64,000 bases of DNA from Nectonema munidae. Taxonomy: Eukaryota > Nematomorpha > Nectonematoida > Nectonematidae. The notes beneath the pieces were generated by a model. The model made no database searches and was not told the origin of the DNA. It saw nothing but the letters and a program-made list of their open reading frames with translations. The position numbers and the translations under genes were made by a program. The stretch spans positions 1 to 64,000 of the forward strand of contig JAUIRK010000127.1 of NCBI GenBank assembly GCA_030549495.1. Reading direction: 5' to 3'. Each line of letters begins with the position of its first letter. Within the stretch, counting starts at the first letter, position 1. Shown piece after piece: positions 45,101 to 54,914 of the stretch.

Positions 45101-48100
45101 AAACTGATAATGTTAGAGACATTGTTAATGTGGTTTTTCCATGTCAGGCTGGAGTTGATTTGCAATCCGAGTAGATTAAATGTATTAAATTTTTGAAAAT
45201 TTAAATACTTAAAAGCACCATACAATTCTTGAACTTTAGTACCACTAGAGAATACCATGTACTAGATGTATTTAGAATTATTTATGTATTTAGATTTTTT
45301 GGAGTTTAAAACAAGACAATTTTTTTCTAGCCAAAATTCAAGAGTCCGAATACCAGTAGTTATCTCATGTGATTTTAAATTTGGGCCCTTGAATATAACA
45401 GTTATGTCATCAGCAAAAAGCATCAGATCCATGGAGGAAATGGAATCTAACAAAGAAAACAAAACGTTGATGTATAGTGAAAAAAGGATGGGTTCTAGGA
45501 TCGAACCTTGGGGAACTCCATTAAGAATATAATTTAGATTGGAAAAACTGAATTGATATTTACGAATTGTAATCTATTTGAGAGATATGAGTAGAAGAAT
45601 TGTACCGAAGAGGGAGAAAAGCCATATAATGAAAGTTTTTTGATTAGAAGAACATGAGAAATAGAGTCAAATGCCTTGGATAAAAAAGATATAAAATCAA
45701 AAAAAGATGAGCAGAAAGGATCATCATAATATGTCGTATCACAAACATTGGATTCAGCTGAGCAGAAAGAGTTGTTGAATAGATCGGCTACTTCTTTATC
45801 ACCTGTTATCAGTGGCGAATGAAGGAATTTTCAGTGGAGAGGGGGGGGGGGGGGGGTGGGGGTATGAAGAAAATATATATACAAAATGACAAGCTAAAAA
45901 GTATTTTTTAAAGTTGAAGTATGCGAAAAACGAACTAAAAAACGTATGATTGAAATTTAAAAGTTCAAATTAAATTTTAATAGACGTTTTATTTTAAAAA
46001 AATCAAATAATAAAATCCTTTCTTCTATTTGTATCACTAGTGGGGGAGGATAGATCCGTCACTGCCTGTTATATCAGAACCATCTTGTCTCTTTAATACA
46101 AATGCTTCTCTTTCTTTTGGGTTGAGTAAACTATTCAAATTACACGATTGCTTTTTCATATTTGATGAGCAATTTACAAATAAGCCTTCATAATATCTGC
46201 TTTTAGATAATCTTATAGCCTTTTTGACTTCATTACGACATTTTAAAAATCTTTATTTATTTGAAAAGGAGCAATCTTTTTTAAATACTTTGAAAAGTTT
46301 ATCTCTCTTTTTGATCATGAGTAAAACATCATCTGTCATCCAAGCTTTTATTCCTGTTTTATACTTACTGATTTTTACAATTCGTGTGATTGTAGAGATG
46401 GATTTGAAGTGGGATAAGTAAGCAGTCAATCTTTGGAGTAATAAACTAAGATCATCATAAGCAGACTTTAACAAGGAAGAGGACTCATCTATATCCACTA
46501 GAGATAGAACTAATCTATATCCACAATCTACAAAAAACTAAAACAAAAAGAAATTTGAGTTTCAATTACTTCAAGTATAAAAAGCTTTCTATTTTTTACC
46601 AAACTTTAAAAAACTAATTCCAACCTTCTATTCTTAATTCTAAATGAGTTACAGTATTTTAACCGGTTGTGATCACAGTCGACTTTACAAAAACAAAATT
46701 GTCTGCGTTTATTACTGCTTTTTAATACAAATCTTCTGTTTTAAATGAGATATCGTATGAGTATTCTGGTCGTTAACGGGTTAAACTCAAACATAATAGG
46801 ATTGTAGATATATGCTATTTTAATAACTATTTATATCTTCATTTTTCAAATTGTTATCTTATAAACTTATTTCAAATATAATAATGCGTTTTAAAAAAGA
46901 ATTCAAACTTACTTCAAAAAGTCTATGCTTATTTCTTAAATTTTTTCCATAGTATTTTCTAGACGCACGCCAACGGTCAACCATGATTTAATGGACTAAG
47001 CTACTTTTAGCATTCCATTTATAAACCCTCGGTATGGCAATGGAGTCTTTTGGACCACAAAAGTTTTTTTGCTATAATTTTTAAGTTCTTAGCAATTAAA
47101 CATAATTTACGATTGGAGTCTATTAATATAATTAATTAAATATTTCAAGAGAATGATTTATGTAAAATTCTAAACTAAATCAATGCTCTTAAAACAACAT
47201 AGGAGTCATATTGACATTGATTTCAAGTTGTAATATGAAATATTATTTTTTGAATACTTTGTTACTTTTAATAATAGATGATTTATTTTCAGTGTTAAGA
47301 ATCATTTTCTCGTATATAACATCATTTGTTAACTTGCTACATTTTTTCTTTTTTTGTCTTGTATGAATTGCATTATGTACTGTCTAAAATTATTGGTTTA
47401 ACCTTTTTGATCTAGTGAAGCTTGTCCAGAATACTTCCGCAATATTATTGTTTTTCTCCCTCTCTCCATATCATTCATTTCGTCAGTTTTAATATGGTTC
47501 ATTCAAACTCATAAACAAACAAATGGTAAGCGTATATGTTTAATTCAGAGTTTTTTATTCTTTTATATGGCACATGGCAGGCCACAGTCTGCCTTAGAGG
47601 TAAAGAAATGTTGGCACTACTGTTGATCCTAGTACTGGGATAGGTGTTGACACGTCCAGTATCATTGGAATAAGAAAAATAGGGATTTCAAAACTTTTCA
47701 TTTTACACCAATCTTTAATTTATTCATGATAAAAATAATTCAATCATGATTTTATTGATAAGATTAACTTTTAGAAAATACTTAGTAGGCATTTAAAATA
47801 TTAGCGAAAATCTTGTTAAAATTTTTGAACCAAATCTATAGTATGAATTGAAAATGATTTTTCTGATTGAGCACGTGCTGATTTAGTTGTTAATAAGGCA
47901 AAAAATTTGCAATAAATAAATATGATTTAAATTGCTTTTATCTAAAAATTTATCATGATAATTATTTTTGTATTCTTAAAATATTTTATTAAATACATAT
48001 ATGCATACATGAAAGCTATTTTCATATTTGGAACCCAAATTTTCCAATTCTAAAATTTTAGAGCCTCCTAGTTACCACAAGTGCCGCTAAACAATAATTT

Positions 48101-49534
48101 CCTCCTAAATTTAAATAACATATTCACTATTCATTATATATATCTATTAACATATTTACTTCGTTTCATCTTTTTGCAATATCGACAATAAAAACATTAC
48201 ATAAAATCTTATATTCAATTTTTCCATTATATGTAAAATCATAAATATACACGCTGATTGGTAAGCGACTCATTATTTTAAAATACTTATAATTTATTTT
48301 TCTTATTCTATTTTCTCAATTTGTGAAGATTCCATGATGTCTGTGTATTAAATTTTTGCTTCGGCCCATTTTTCCAATTGATTATTTTGTTGGAAAATAC
48401 TAAAAACATGGGTGAACCTCCATGTGTCTTATCCTAACTGAACTTTCCTAGCTAGCAGGATATCCATAGGCAATCAAGCCCTTTGTTTTTACGACACTCC
48501 AAATTATTCAGAATGTATGCCAGTTATCCTCGTCACCCTCTCTCTCTGTCAGTTTCATGCTCTACGATGTGCCAACCACGACACATATGCACACACGCGA
48601 TATCTTTACCGCATTCGTGGCAAAAATCTAAAGCAGGGTTTCTCAAACTTTTTGTCGAAATCGCGCACTGAAAAGAAGTGAAAATATTTTAAAAATCTTT
48701 CACCCTTTTTTCAAAATTTAATTTAAATTCTTAATTCCATTTATATTCAATAAATCTTTCTTAAAAATTTTCAAGAAAAAGGATTCTTTATCCATTCTTC
48801 TATTTAGAGCTCAAACAAATCCTCAAATCTGAACAATAAGTGATATTTTGGTTGAGATTTATGATTAGAAAAAAAATTATTTTGATCAAAATTCTGACTA
48901 TTAAATTCTTATGCAAAAAGTAAGTTTTGAAAAAATATTAGAATATTTGTTTATTTATATCATTTTTCTTCTAAATAGTCTTTTTTCAATTCTAATTTGT
49001 CTTTTTTAAGTCCAAAATTGTTTTATTCCAAAATTGTTTAATATTTTAGAAAGATCGTTTAGAATTGAAAAAAGACAATTTAGAACTAAAAAAATTAGAA
49101 GTAAAAATGTTATATATGCAATACTAAAATATTTACTTAGAAATTGCCCATTTTAATTCCATTTTCGCCTAAAAGTGGGCGATTCGCCGACGGTTAAGAG
49201 ACCGTGATCTACTAGAGCCATGATGAATGGCGATGAGCGCTGTGATTAGTGTTAATTGATCGTAACGGTGCTCCATAATCTTTGCTTCACAACGTGCTGC
49301 AACTGGACCCGTTTCTCTAGGTAGGGTAGAACGTTCAGCCCCTAATTGTCCCTTAATGGGCATGCTACTGTCGCTATAAATTTCCACTTAACATTGGTTA
49401 TGCGTAAGCTAGATAAAAATATATATCCAACCAATAACATTTAACATCATTACATTTCAGAAAATGGAGTTACTTCCGAAGAAAAAAGGAATTTATTGAA
49501 AATAAATTATTCCTCATTATCACTTGGAATTTGA
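33120..49534 (+). CDS. Mfsd12: MFSD12-like major facilitator superfamily transporter, complete multi-exon gene
   Basis: Exons: 33120-33378, 33446-33656, 38520-38637, 39747-39911, 39984-40076, 41547-41639, 41705-41872, 43180-43274, 47416-47525 and 49461-49534. All joins keep frame, giving 461 codons plus stop (human MFSD12 is about 480). Every exon aligns in order with MFSD12: FSFGHVLNDLFASMGFSYAL; DGLSTIFVGRESD and YGRRKSWHAFG (the GPH/MFS loop 2-3 signature); PFIIISQFGWACVQISHLSL; RYAATVSSN; IAIVPLLIYTSSFLTSLSVK; IFGAGLSILVIISLTITSDL; NSAIIYGTISLLDKFSNGLA. Vertebrate MFSD12 is required for cysteine import into lysosomes and melanosomes; a similar organelle role is inferred. Introns 1, 4 and 6 are 65-72 nt, while introns 2 and 8 are 4-5 kb and packed with transposons. 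The donor after exon 5 (GAG then GTTTAT) is weak. AATAAA follows the stop at 49610. Confidence 0.93.
34317..36614 (-). pseudogene. piggyBac transposase of element B
   Basis: The N-terminal frame (36614-35958, 218 residues) is Asn/Glu/Asp-rich with ENDEETDKENIDDDYLEDL, as in other family members. The next pieces give MDDFNGIMPVEAFEKLFND, DEFTLKKFVGILFFSGFHKL and SIDEQMIHYTRR (first Asp). The long C-terminal ORF (35108-34317) holds NCALFFDNWFSSTRLISSLY (second Asp), ESMGGVDLLDSTVAMYR (third Asp) and KKSWWPHM. It ends with CFISSCSRKTRTICEKCDVA and CIDNEHFKKFH, the Cys/His tail. A MITE at 35319-35486 and frame changes near 35720-35950 disrupt it. The catalytic region is otherwise well preserved, so the loss looks fairly recent. 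Confidence 0.85.
35319..35486. mobile_element. TA-flanked MITE (168 bp) in the piggyBac B transposase
   Basis: The inverted ends TGGGTCGTTCACAATTGACG and, from the right, GGGGTCGTTCACAATTGACG are nearly perfect for about 24 bp. TA flanks both sides (35317-35318 and 35487-35488). The interior holds G-runs of 11 (35355-35365) and 16 (35426-35441). Its insertion splits the transposase within the DDE domain, after SIKSFIHLTDNKYL. Confidence 0.85.
38213..38233 (+). repeat. AACAT microsatellite, four units
   Basis: AACAT is repeated four times in MFSD12 intron 2, about 290 bp before exon 3. Confidence 0.8.
40777..41023 (+). pseudogene. Probable processed pseudogene or nested small gene in MFSD12 intron 5
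   Basis: From an ATG at 40777 the frame reads MSSKEDLFLDLAKTPTDSNL and then stops. One frame over, the sequence continues as PSNPNSNARHRKTFGQANIS, then DFNALKAKLSALKKEMAVQS and YEEIRDDDPQKSDIRARQLS, to a TAA at 41021-41023. A single missing base around TCAAATCTC would explain the break. The segment is visibly richer in G and C than its surroundings and looks like coding sequence for a Lys-rich coiled-coil protein of about 80 residues. I do not recognise the parent. Intronless structure in an intron suggests retroposition, though no poly(A) or target duplication was identified. Confidence 0.35.
42534..42590 (+). CDS. Possible 57-nt cassette exon of the MFSD12-like gene
   Basis: Within intron 7 a segment has a good acceptor (GTGTGATGCAG) and a perfect-looking donor (AGT then GTAAGTAA). 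It is open in the gene's frame, is a multiple of three, and would insert DEFLLSSVPKVGRFPSGSS between LIILHK and QNSAIIYG. In MFSD12 proteins these two segments lie close together at a loop between late membrane helices, so the insert would enlarge a loop. Phase-0 ends on both sides match the neighbouring introns. Without transcripts it remains a candidate. Confidence 0.45.
44640..46498 (-). pseudogene. Jockey/CR1-like LINE remnant in MFSD12 intron 8
   Basis: Minus-strand blocks in order: STITRIVKISKYKTGIKAWM (linker after the endonuclease region), FLSKAFDSISHVLLIKKLSL, LNGVPQGSILEPILFSLYIN, MDLMLFADDITVIF (RT catalytic motif), FNTFNLLGLQINSSLTWKNH, PHITYSLFNYGFCTTEKLLK and LKLSLYTYKFYYG toward the C-terminus. 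Frame changes separate the blocks, so it is dead. A MITE with a perfect target duplication lies inside (45810-46064). The RT order and FADD motif agree with the 30986-31841 copy, but the sequences differ enough to be separate families. Confidence 0.75.
45810..46064. mobile_element. hAT MITE with perfect 8-bp target duplication, inside the LINE
   Basis: The ends are CAGTGGCGAATGAAGG and, inverted, CAGTGACGGATCTATCC. CCTGTTAT flanks it exactly at 45802-45809 and 46065-46072. The interior starts with a 16-nt G-run at 45841-45856. Confidence 0.85.
46663..46780 (-). mobile_element. TTAA-targeting MITE, third copy (118 bp)
   Basis: It is flanked by TTAA at 46659-46662 and 46781-46784. It starts CCGGTTGTGATCACAGTCGA and ends CTGGTCGTTAACGGG. 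The internal words TCTGCGTTTATTACTGC and TTTTTAATACAAATCTTCTG are the reverse complement of those in the 9173-9302 copy. The intact TTAA on both sides confirms the target used by this family. Confidence 0.85.
47526..48429 (+). other. Part of MFSD12 intron 9, no element recognised
   Basis: The first 150 bases carry a less AT-rich patch (GGCACATGGCAGGCCACAG, near 47567) that may be a decayed repeat. I saw no ends or ORF. Confidence 0.3.
48430..49390. other. GC-richer unique segment split by a hAT MITE
   Basis: 48430-48633 and 49207-49390 have a noticeably higher G+C content than the surroundings and flank the MITE at 48634-49206. On the minus strand the right part is open for about 55 residues (for example MPIKGQLGAERSTLPRETGP and MEHRYDQLTLITALIAIHHG). 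That looks like decayed coding or retroposed sequence. I do not recognise a source. Confidence 0.35.
48634..49206. mobile_element. hAT MITE, old copy
   Basis: The left end is CAGGGTTTCTCAAACTTTTT and the right end, inverted, CACGGTCTCTTAACCGTCGG. The flanking octamers ATCTAAAG and ATCTACTA share their first five bases, so the duplication is partly decayed. It lies in the last intron of the MFSD12-like gene. Confidence 0.6.
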
Positions 49535-49609
49535 AGCTACGTACACATAATTTCTGTGTTGAATCTCTTCTATGCCTTTGTTTTTTACTTTTTTAATTTA
49601 TTTTTGTTT

Positions 49610-49615
49610 AATAAA
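49610..49615 (+). terminator. Polyadenylation signal of the MFSD12-like gene
   Basis: AATAAA lies 76 bases after the stop codon, within a T-rich 3' UTR and followed by GTTGAGTAAC. It is the first canonical hexamer downstream of the stop. Confidence 0.6.
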
Positions 49616-49949
49616 GTTGAGTAACTTTTTATCAAATGATTTATTTTAACTCAAAATTAATGCTATACTAATAGCATATTCCATTTAAACCTTTTCACTA
49701 TTTTTATTATTATAAGGAAATGTTAATATAATAATTCATTGTTTAAAAGTTAATTTTCAACTAGTTATGGGACGAAAACAAATTTTTTTACAATGTTGAT
49801 TTTCAAAAAAGGCCGATTCTGATTTTTGTTGATTTAAAAAATTTACCTTCAATTTGGAAAAATGAGGATTATTTAGCGCATCATTATCCATTTAACACAG
49901 TATCTAAGTTACTCAGAACAAGTGCTTCATTTTATCGAGGTTTTAAAAT

Positions 49950-50809
49950 TTAAATTAAATGATTTTCTAGATATAGAATAATCTTATTTTTATCAATAAG
50001 GGGTTTGTTTATGATGTTTTTATTCCCTACGGTTTCCTTTAAAGGCGACACTTTTTTTATCCAATGATTTTTTTCGCTCTGATATGCCATAAACACAAAA
50101 AAACAAGGAAATTTAGTATATCCATTTTGCTCACCAAGTAAAAAATTAACCATTTTGAAGTCTAAATAAAGAGACTCTTGATGCTTATCATAACAAATGC
50201 ATTTTAAAAGCATCTTTATATTCTCATAATCTTCCGTCATTTTCGTGGAGTGTGCAATTGGTATGGAGACAAATATATTTTTATTATATAGTAGAAGACA
50301 CTTCAAACTCTTGTTAGATCTAATATATCTTCTATACTTTTATCTTCAGTGCTATGAAAGTTTTGATCATTAAATTGGTCATCAGAAGAAAACAGATCGT
50401 TAGGCACTTTAGGGATAGGAACTTCAGAGCTATGAGATACAGGTCGTCTAGCTGATTCAAAACCGGCTAATTCCATTTGTTTTTCTTGTACTTGTGGAAT
50501 CCTTTTACATCAACAGAACAAAAATAACAATCGTCATGGTGGTTCTTGGATTTACGCCATACCATTGGTACAACGAAGTTTAGTTTTTTTTTCTTTTGTC
50601 TACTGCCTTAACTGCTCAGCACAAGACTTACAAACTTTATGTGGAGCCCAAGACTTATCCTAGGCTCCAAGTTTAATTGCAAAATATGCGAGGTAAGCAC
50701 TCTTAACGAAGTGAGTAATGTTCATTCTTTGAACAGGCAAAGTATACCCACCGCAAATATAACAAAATGCATCAGAATTATTTAAACAAGCTTTTTTTGA
50801 AGAACTCAT
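49950..50809 (-). pseudogene. Uncharacterised repetitive ORF family with Cys-rich N-terminus
   Basis: The start at 50809 reads MSSSKKACLNNSDAFCYICG. CYICG, APHKVCKSCAEQLRQ, then MAWRKSKNHHDDCYFC give three Cys pairs that probably bind zinc. After a frame change, 50306-49950 continues with IFVSIPIAHSTKMTEDYENI, LYLDFKMVNFLLGEQNGYTK, CFFVFMAYQ and VGNKNIINKPLIDKNKIILY. The order matches a multicopy protein I recall from aphid, Hydra and copepod genomes (pattern FCYICG, KWAPHICC, AHSTQM, GLQGGYTKYPCFLC). Its function is unknown; the abundance implies a mobile element. Stops and frame breaks make this copy inactive. It lies just downstream of the MFSD12-like gene, antisense to it. Confidence 0.6.
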
Positions 50810-50847
50810 CTATATCCACAATCTACAAAAAACTAAAACAAAAAGAA

Positions 50848-52817
50848 TGATGTCAAAATATCAAGGAAAAAATGGATAGATTGAATTAGGTGAAAATTGA
50901 AAACGACTAAATAAAATAATGATGTATGAGAGTGCATAAAAATTTATAAAAATAATTTGTGTCTCTGAATATTTTTCTTCGTCCCTTATGTTAATTTCAC
51001 ATCACTTTGAGCATTTCAAAGAAATCTTCCAATTCAGGAGCATCAAAATAACTCGTCCTAATCATTATATTGATTAGACGCCAAAGCTATAAAAGTAGAA
51101 CCAATCTGAAAAAACTAACTTCATATCATAAATCAGCATAAGTGAAATATACTAAATTAATTCAAAAATTTTCGGTAACTCAAAAAAAAATTTTTGTTGG
51201 TCTGTGAATTAGACCAAATAAATTGAATTTGTTTGTTTATGAAAAGACTAAAGCCAATCCGTAAAAGAAAAAAGATGTGAGTAAATAAATGGAATTGTCA
51301 ATAAAAATAGAGAAAATGAAGGGCTTTTTCATAGAAATTGCATGAACTAACTAAAATGATATACGACAGAACATCGAAAGACAAAATAATGAGTGTTAAC
51401 ATGTCTGCATGAAAGAAGATAGAATTGACTTCCCATTTAGTACCAACGTTTCAGAAGAGAATGCAGACGACTCAGTAATTTATATTTAATTCTATTCAAA
51501 ACAAGAGTTTGTGTGCGTTTCCTTTGGAAACATTAGTACTAAATGGTTTAATGTCGTACATCTCTTCTAGGTACTATTTGTATTTAGTTAGTTAGTACTA
51601 AAAGTCTCTATCGAATAACTATCTACCCAATAAATCATCTAAGCCAGTGGTTAAGTTTAACATTGATAATTCTGTGACGATGATTTCCGGGAAAAATTGC
51701 TAGGCAATACATTATGAGTATTTGTTATCTAAATGAAATACTGCTTTTCAATGGGCCTTTATTCTGAAACACGTTATTTGTGTTTGTTTGCCCATAATTT
51801 ATATAGTTCAGCTTTATATCACTTTCCAAACTTATCTTGTTAGCTACATACACAAGGGCTTCATGGAAGGGTAAATTAGCAACATTTCAAACATCCAAGA
51901 CAAGTTTTAAGAAGCAAACAATATGATTTTTTTAATATTTAAAGTAATTTCAAAGTAATTTTATTGATTAAAAATCATTTATATCTAAAAAACAAAAAAA
52001 ATATTTTTCCTAAAAAAAATTTAATTTTGAAGTTTAAATTAATTTAAACATCTTCAAGAAAAGTAATCTTAAATAAAAAAAATTTAAAATTATTATTTTA
52101 AAAATAATTACAAGATCAAAATTGATTATAAGCTTAAAATAATAAATATAATTTAAAGGTAAATTTATTCTTAACGAATTAAACTACTAACTCGACTGTG
52201 AAAAGGTAAAACAAAAGATAGAAAATTGAGAACTATTTTAATGGAGGTACTTTTAACCAATCAATGTTAAAGTAAAAGAATATCCCTAATTTTCCAATCG
52301 ATCAAAACGTTTATGCAGACAGTAAACTACGGTGAACAAGACTAAATAACTTTAGTTTGAAACTACCGCGATGCATAAAAATGTTTCGCACCTTTGCGAT
52401 AGGGTATTCACAAAATAACCATTGTTCTTTGTTTTATAAATTAGAAAACGTTGGAAAACCTAGGCATGTTTTGGCTTCGGATAAACTTCATTCAAACTAA
52501 ATAGATAAAATTGATAAAGGAAGTGTAAAACTTTATTCATATGAAAATGTAACAAGAAAGTATAAATTTTCGAACCAAAAATTGATCTTCAACGGATAAA
52601 TCACTTTTACTTAATTTTATTTTTTTGTCAATATGTATGACCTTCTTTTTCTATATAGTAAATAACAAAATATACACGTGTCGCTTTCTATGTAGTTAAT
52701 ATCCCTTCCTTTCCCAAATACCATTAAAATCTGCTATAAAGTTAAACTTAGTTAGTAAGTTAATTTAGAAGTTAAGTACTTAGATACTAAGTAAGTAATA
52801 ATCTAGGTAATTAGTTA
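50848..52817. other. No gene recognised; ends in an AGTT-rich tract
   Basis: Two kilobases of AT-rich DNA without ORFs of interest. The last 75 bases (about 52740-52817) are an imperfect TTAGTTAGTAAG-type tract beside the hAT insertion site. Confidence 0.35.
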
Positions 52818-52825
52818 GTTTAACA

Positions 52826-54906
52826 TAGGGTTCGGCAAACTTTTTTACTCGTCGACCCCTTCATATAAGATTTGTTTTTACATCGACCCCCTCCCCCACA
52901 CAGATATAAAAGTTTAATCAAAAAAATTGAATCATTATTGGCATTTTTGATGACCAAAAATTAAAAAAATGATAAAATTCAATAATATATCTTATATCGT
53001 ACACTATATAATGTCCAAAGCTAAATATTAAGAAAAAAAAGACGTGCTTCACTGCTATAAAGTAAAAAAGAATAGCAAAATAGAGTTTTTTTAATAAAGC
53101 ATTTTATTAAAACAGTAATATAAAAAATACATCAACAGACTTTTTATTGAAGAACTTGATATTAATGAGATGGATGTGCTTGATGAGCTGCAGCATCTTA
53201 GGCTAATGCTTTCAGACTCTTTTAGGATTCGCAAATTTGAAAAATATTTGTAATCATTACGTGCTAGTGAAGATATAAATAGCTCAATTTTTGCTTGAAA
53301 GCCCATTATGATTGTTCGAGCCTGAATGATAGTAACATTTTTCCCTTGCAGACGTTTTTGAACTTCGTTAAATTTTGAATAAAGATCTGCTAAATAAAAC
53401 AGATGTTTCTTGCACTGCTTCAACTCCTCACATAATGATGGATCTATATTTCTTAAAAATTCTTCTGTTGAATCATACAATTCAACAAGCCTCTGCAAAC
53501 TATCACCTCTGGATAACAACCACCTTACTTCAGTGTGCAAAAGTAATTGGTTGAAAATCTCATCATTTTCCTCACATAGCTTTTCAAACAGTCGGGAATT
53601 AAGAGGGTGAGCTTTCATTTTATTAATTGATCTTATGCACACTTTCAAAGCTTCATGCAGTTCACCAGTCAGTTTTTTTTGCTACAAGATGCTGTCTGTG
53701 TAAAATACAGTGAACAGCATATACAGTAGAAACCTTTTCCTTTAAAAAGACAGAAACACCTCTGTAACGACCTACCATAGCTGGTGCACCGTCGTTAGAA
53801 ACTGCAAATATATTTCCGAGCGGAATGTTATGGTTGTTTAAATATTCTTCTAAGCATAAAAAAATAGTTTTCAGTTTCAAGATAATTAGCGAACAGAAAC
53901 TCATCAACAGTATCATTAAGAGTTGGGCTATGAAACCTCACATAAGCCATAGGATATTTGAATTTCCAAAAGTTGATTCATCAAGTTGAATAGCAAACTT
54001 GCAATGCTGAAGCTCAGAGGTCACCATTTTTTCCACATCAAAGGCCATTTCTTCAATGCGCCGTTGCACAGATCTTGCACTCAAAGGTATGGATTTTAAA
54101 ACTAGTATGGAGTCTTTCTTTAGAACATATTCAATTGCATCTTTTATAGCAGGTAATATAATTTCTTCGCCAATAGTGTACGGTTTGCCCTTCTTTGCTA
54201 TATTAAGAGAGATATTGTATGATGCTTTTAGTCCTCCTTCACTATCACTGCTAGCAGATGATTTTAAAAAAGCATTCAAGCTTGGCCTAGCTCTCAATTT
54301 TCCTTTCAGCATTTTAAAGTAATCAAGATCTTTATTTTTTTTTTCAGAATGAATCCTTTCTAAATGATCTTTCATTTTAGCTGGTTTCATGGCATCATTG
54401 CTGAAATTTTTTCACATAACAAGCACATGGGTATAGTTTCATTGACAAACGATGGTACAAAACCAAATTTCAAATACTCCTGAGAATATTGCCTAAATTT
54501 TTTCTTAGAATTGGTATTGGACATTATGGGTATTGAAAATGAGAATTTATGTACAAGCAGAACGAGTTTCAACACAATAACACAAAAGCAGCAAAAGACG
54601 AGCACAAATATAAATGAAAGATGTCGGACAACTAAGAGCAAAAAGCAGTATGTATCGGCAAGCAAGACTGAACCTAAAAAAATTAATAAAATTTATCAAC
54701 TTAAAAAACAGACATTTTAGATCAGACAAGAGCTTGAGAGCTGATATTTTTTTTGAATACTGATGAAAGCACTGTGCTGTGTACGTCTTGTATGTGCGTC
54801 GTGTGCATCATTAATTGACCCCCTTTCGACCCCTATAAATTTATCGACCCCTATACATCTTTAATCGACCCCCAGGGGTCGATATCGACCACTTTGCCGA
54901 CCCCTG
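52826..54906 (-). mobile_element. hAT-family (ZBED-like) transposon, 2.1 kb, perfect target duplication
   Basis: The left end is TAGGGTTCGGCAAACTTTTT and the right end, inverted, CAGGGGTCGGCAAAGTGGTC. GTTTAACA flanks it exactly at 52818-52825 and 54907-54914. Repeated GTCGACCCC-type motifs lie inside both ends. The transposase lacks its C-terminal third, so this is an internally deleted copy. The exact duplication suggests a younger insertion than the 14372-19761 hAT. Confidence 0.85.
53091..54524 (-). pseudogene. hAT transposase of the 52826-54906 element, C-terminally deleted
   Basis: It starts MSNTNSKKKFRQYSQEYLKF with a BED finger (CLLCEKIS, then after one frame break KMKDHLERIHSEKK). 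It continues SYNISLNIAKKGKPYTIGEE, LPAIKDAIEYVLKKDS, CKFAIQLDEST (first catalytic Asp), FAVSNDGAPAMVGRYRGVSV (second Asp region), YAVHCILHRQHLVAKK, LLHTEVRWLLSRGDSLQRLV and FQAKIELFISSLAR. After KYFSNLRILKESES it runs into a Ser-rich stretch and stops at 53091. The final catalytic Glu region and dimerisation block are missing. Breaks near 54400, 53930 and 53655 separate the frames. Confidence 0.8.
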
Positions 54907-54914
54907 GTTTAACA

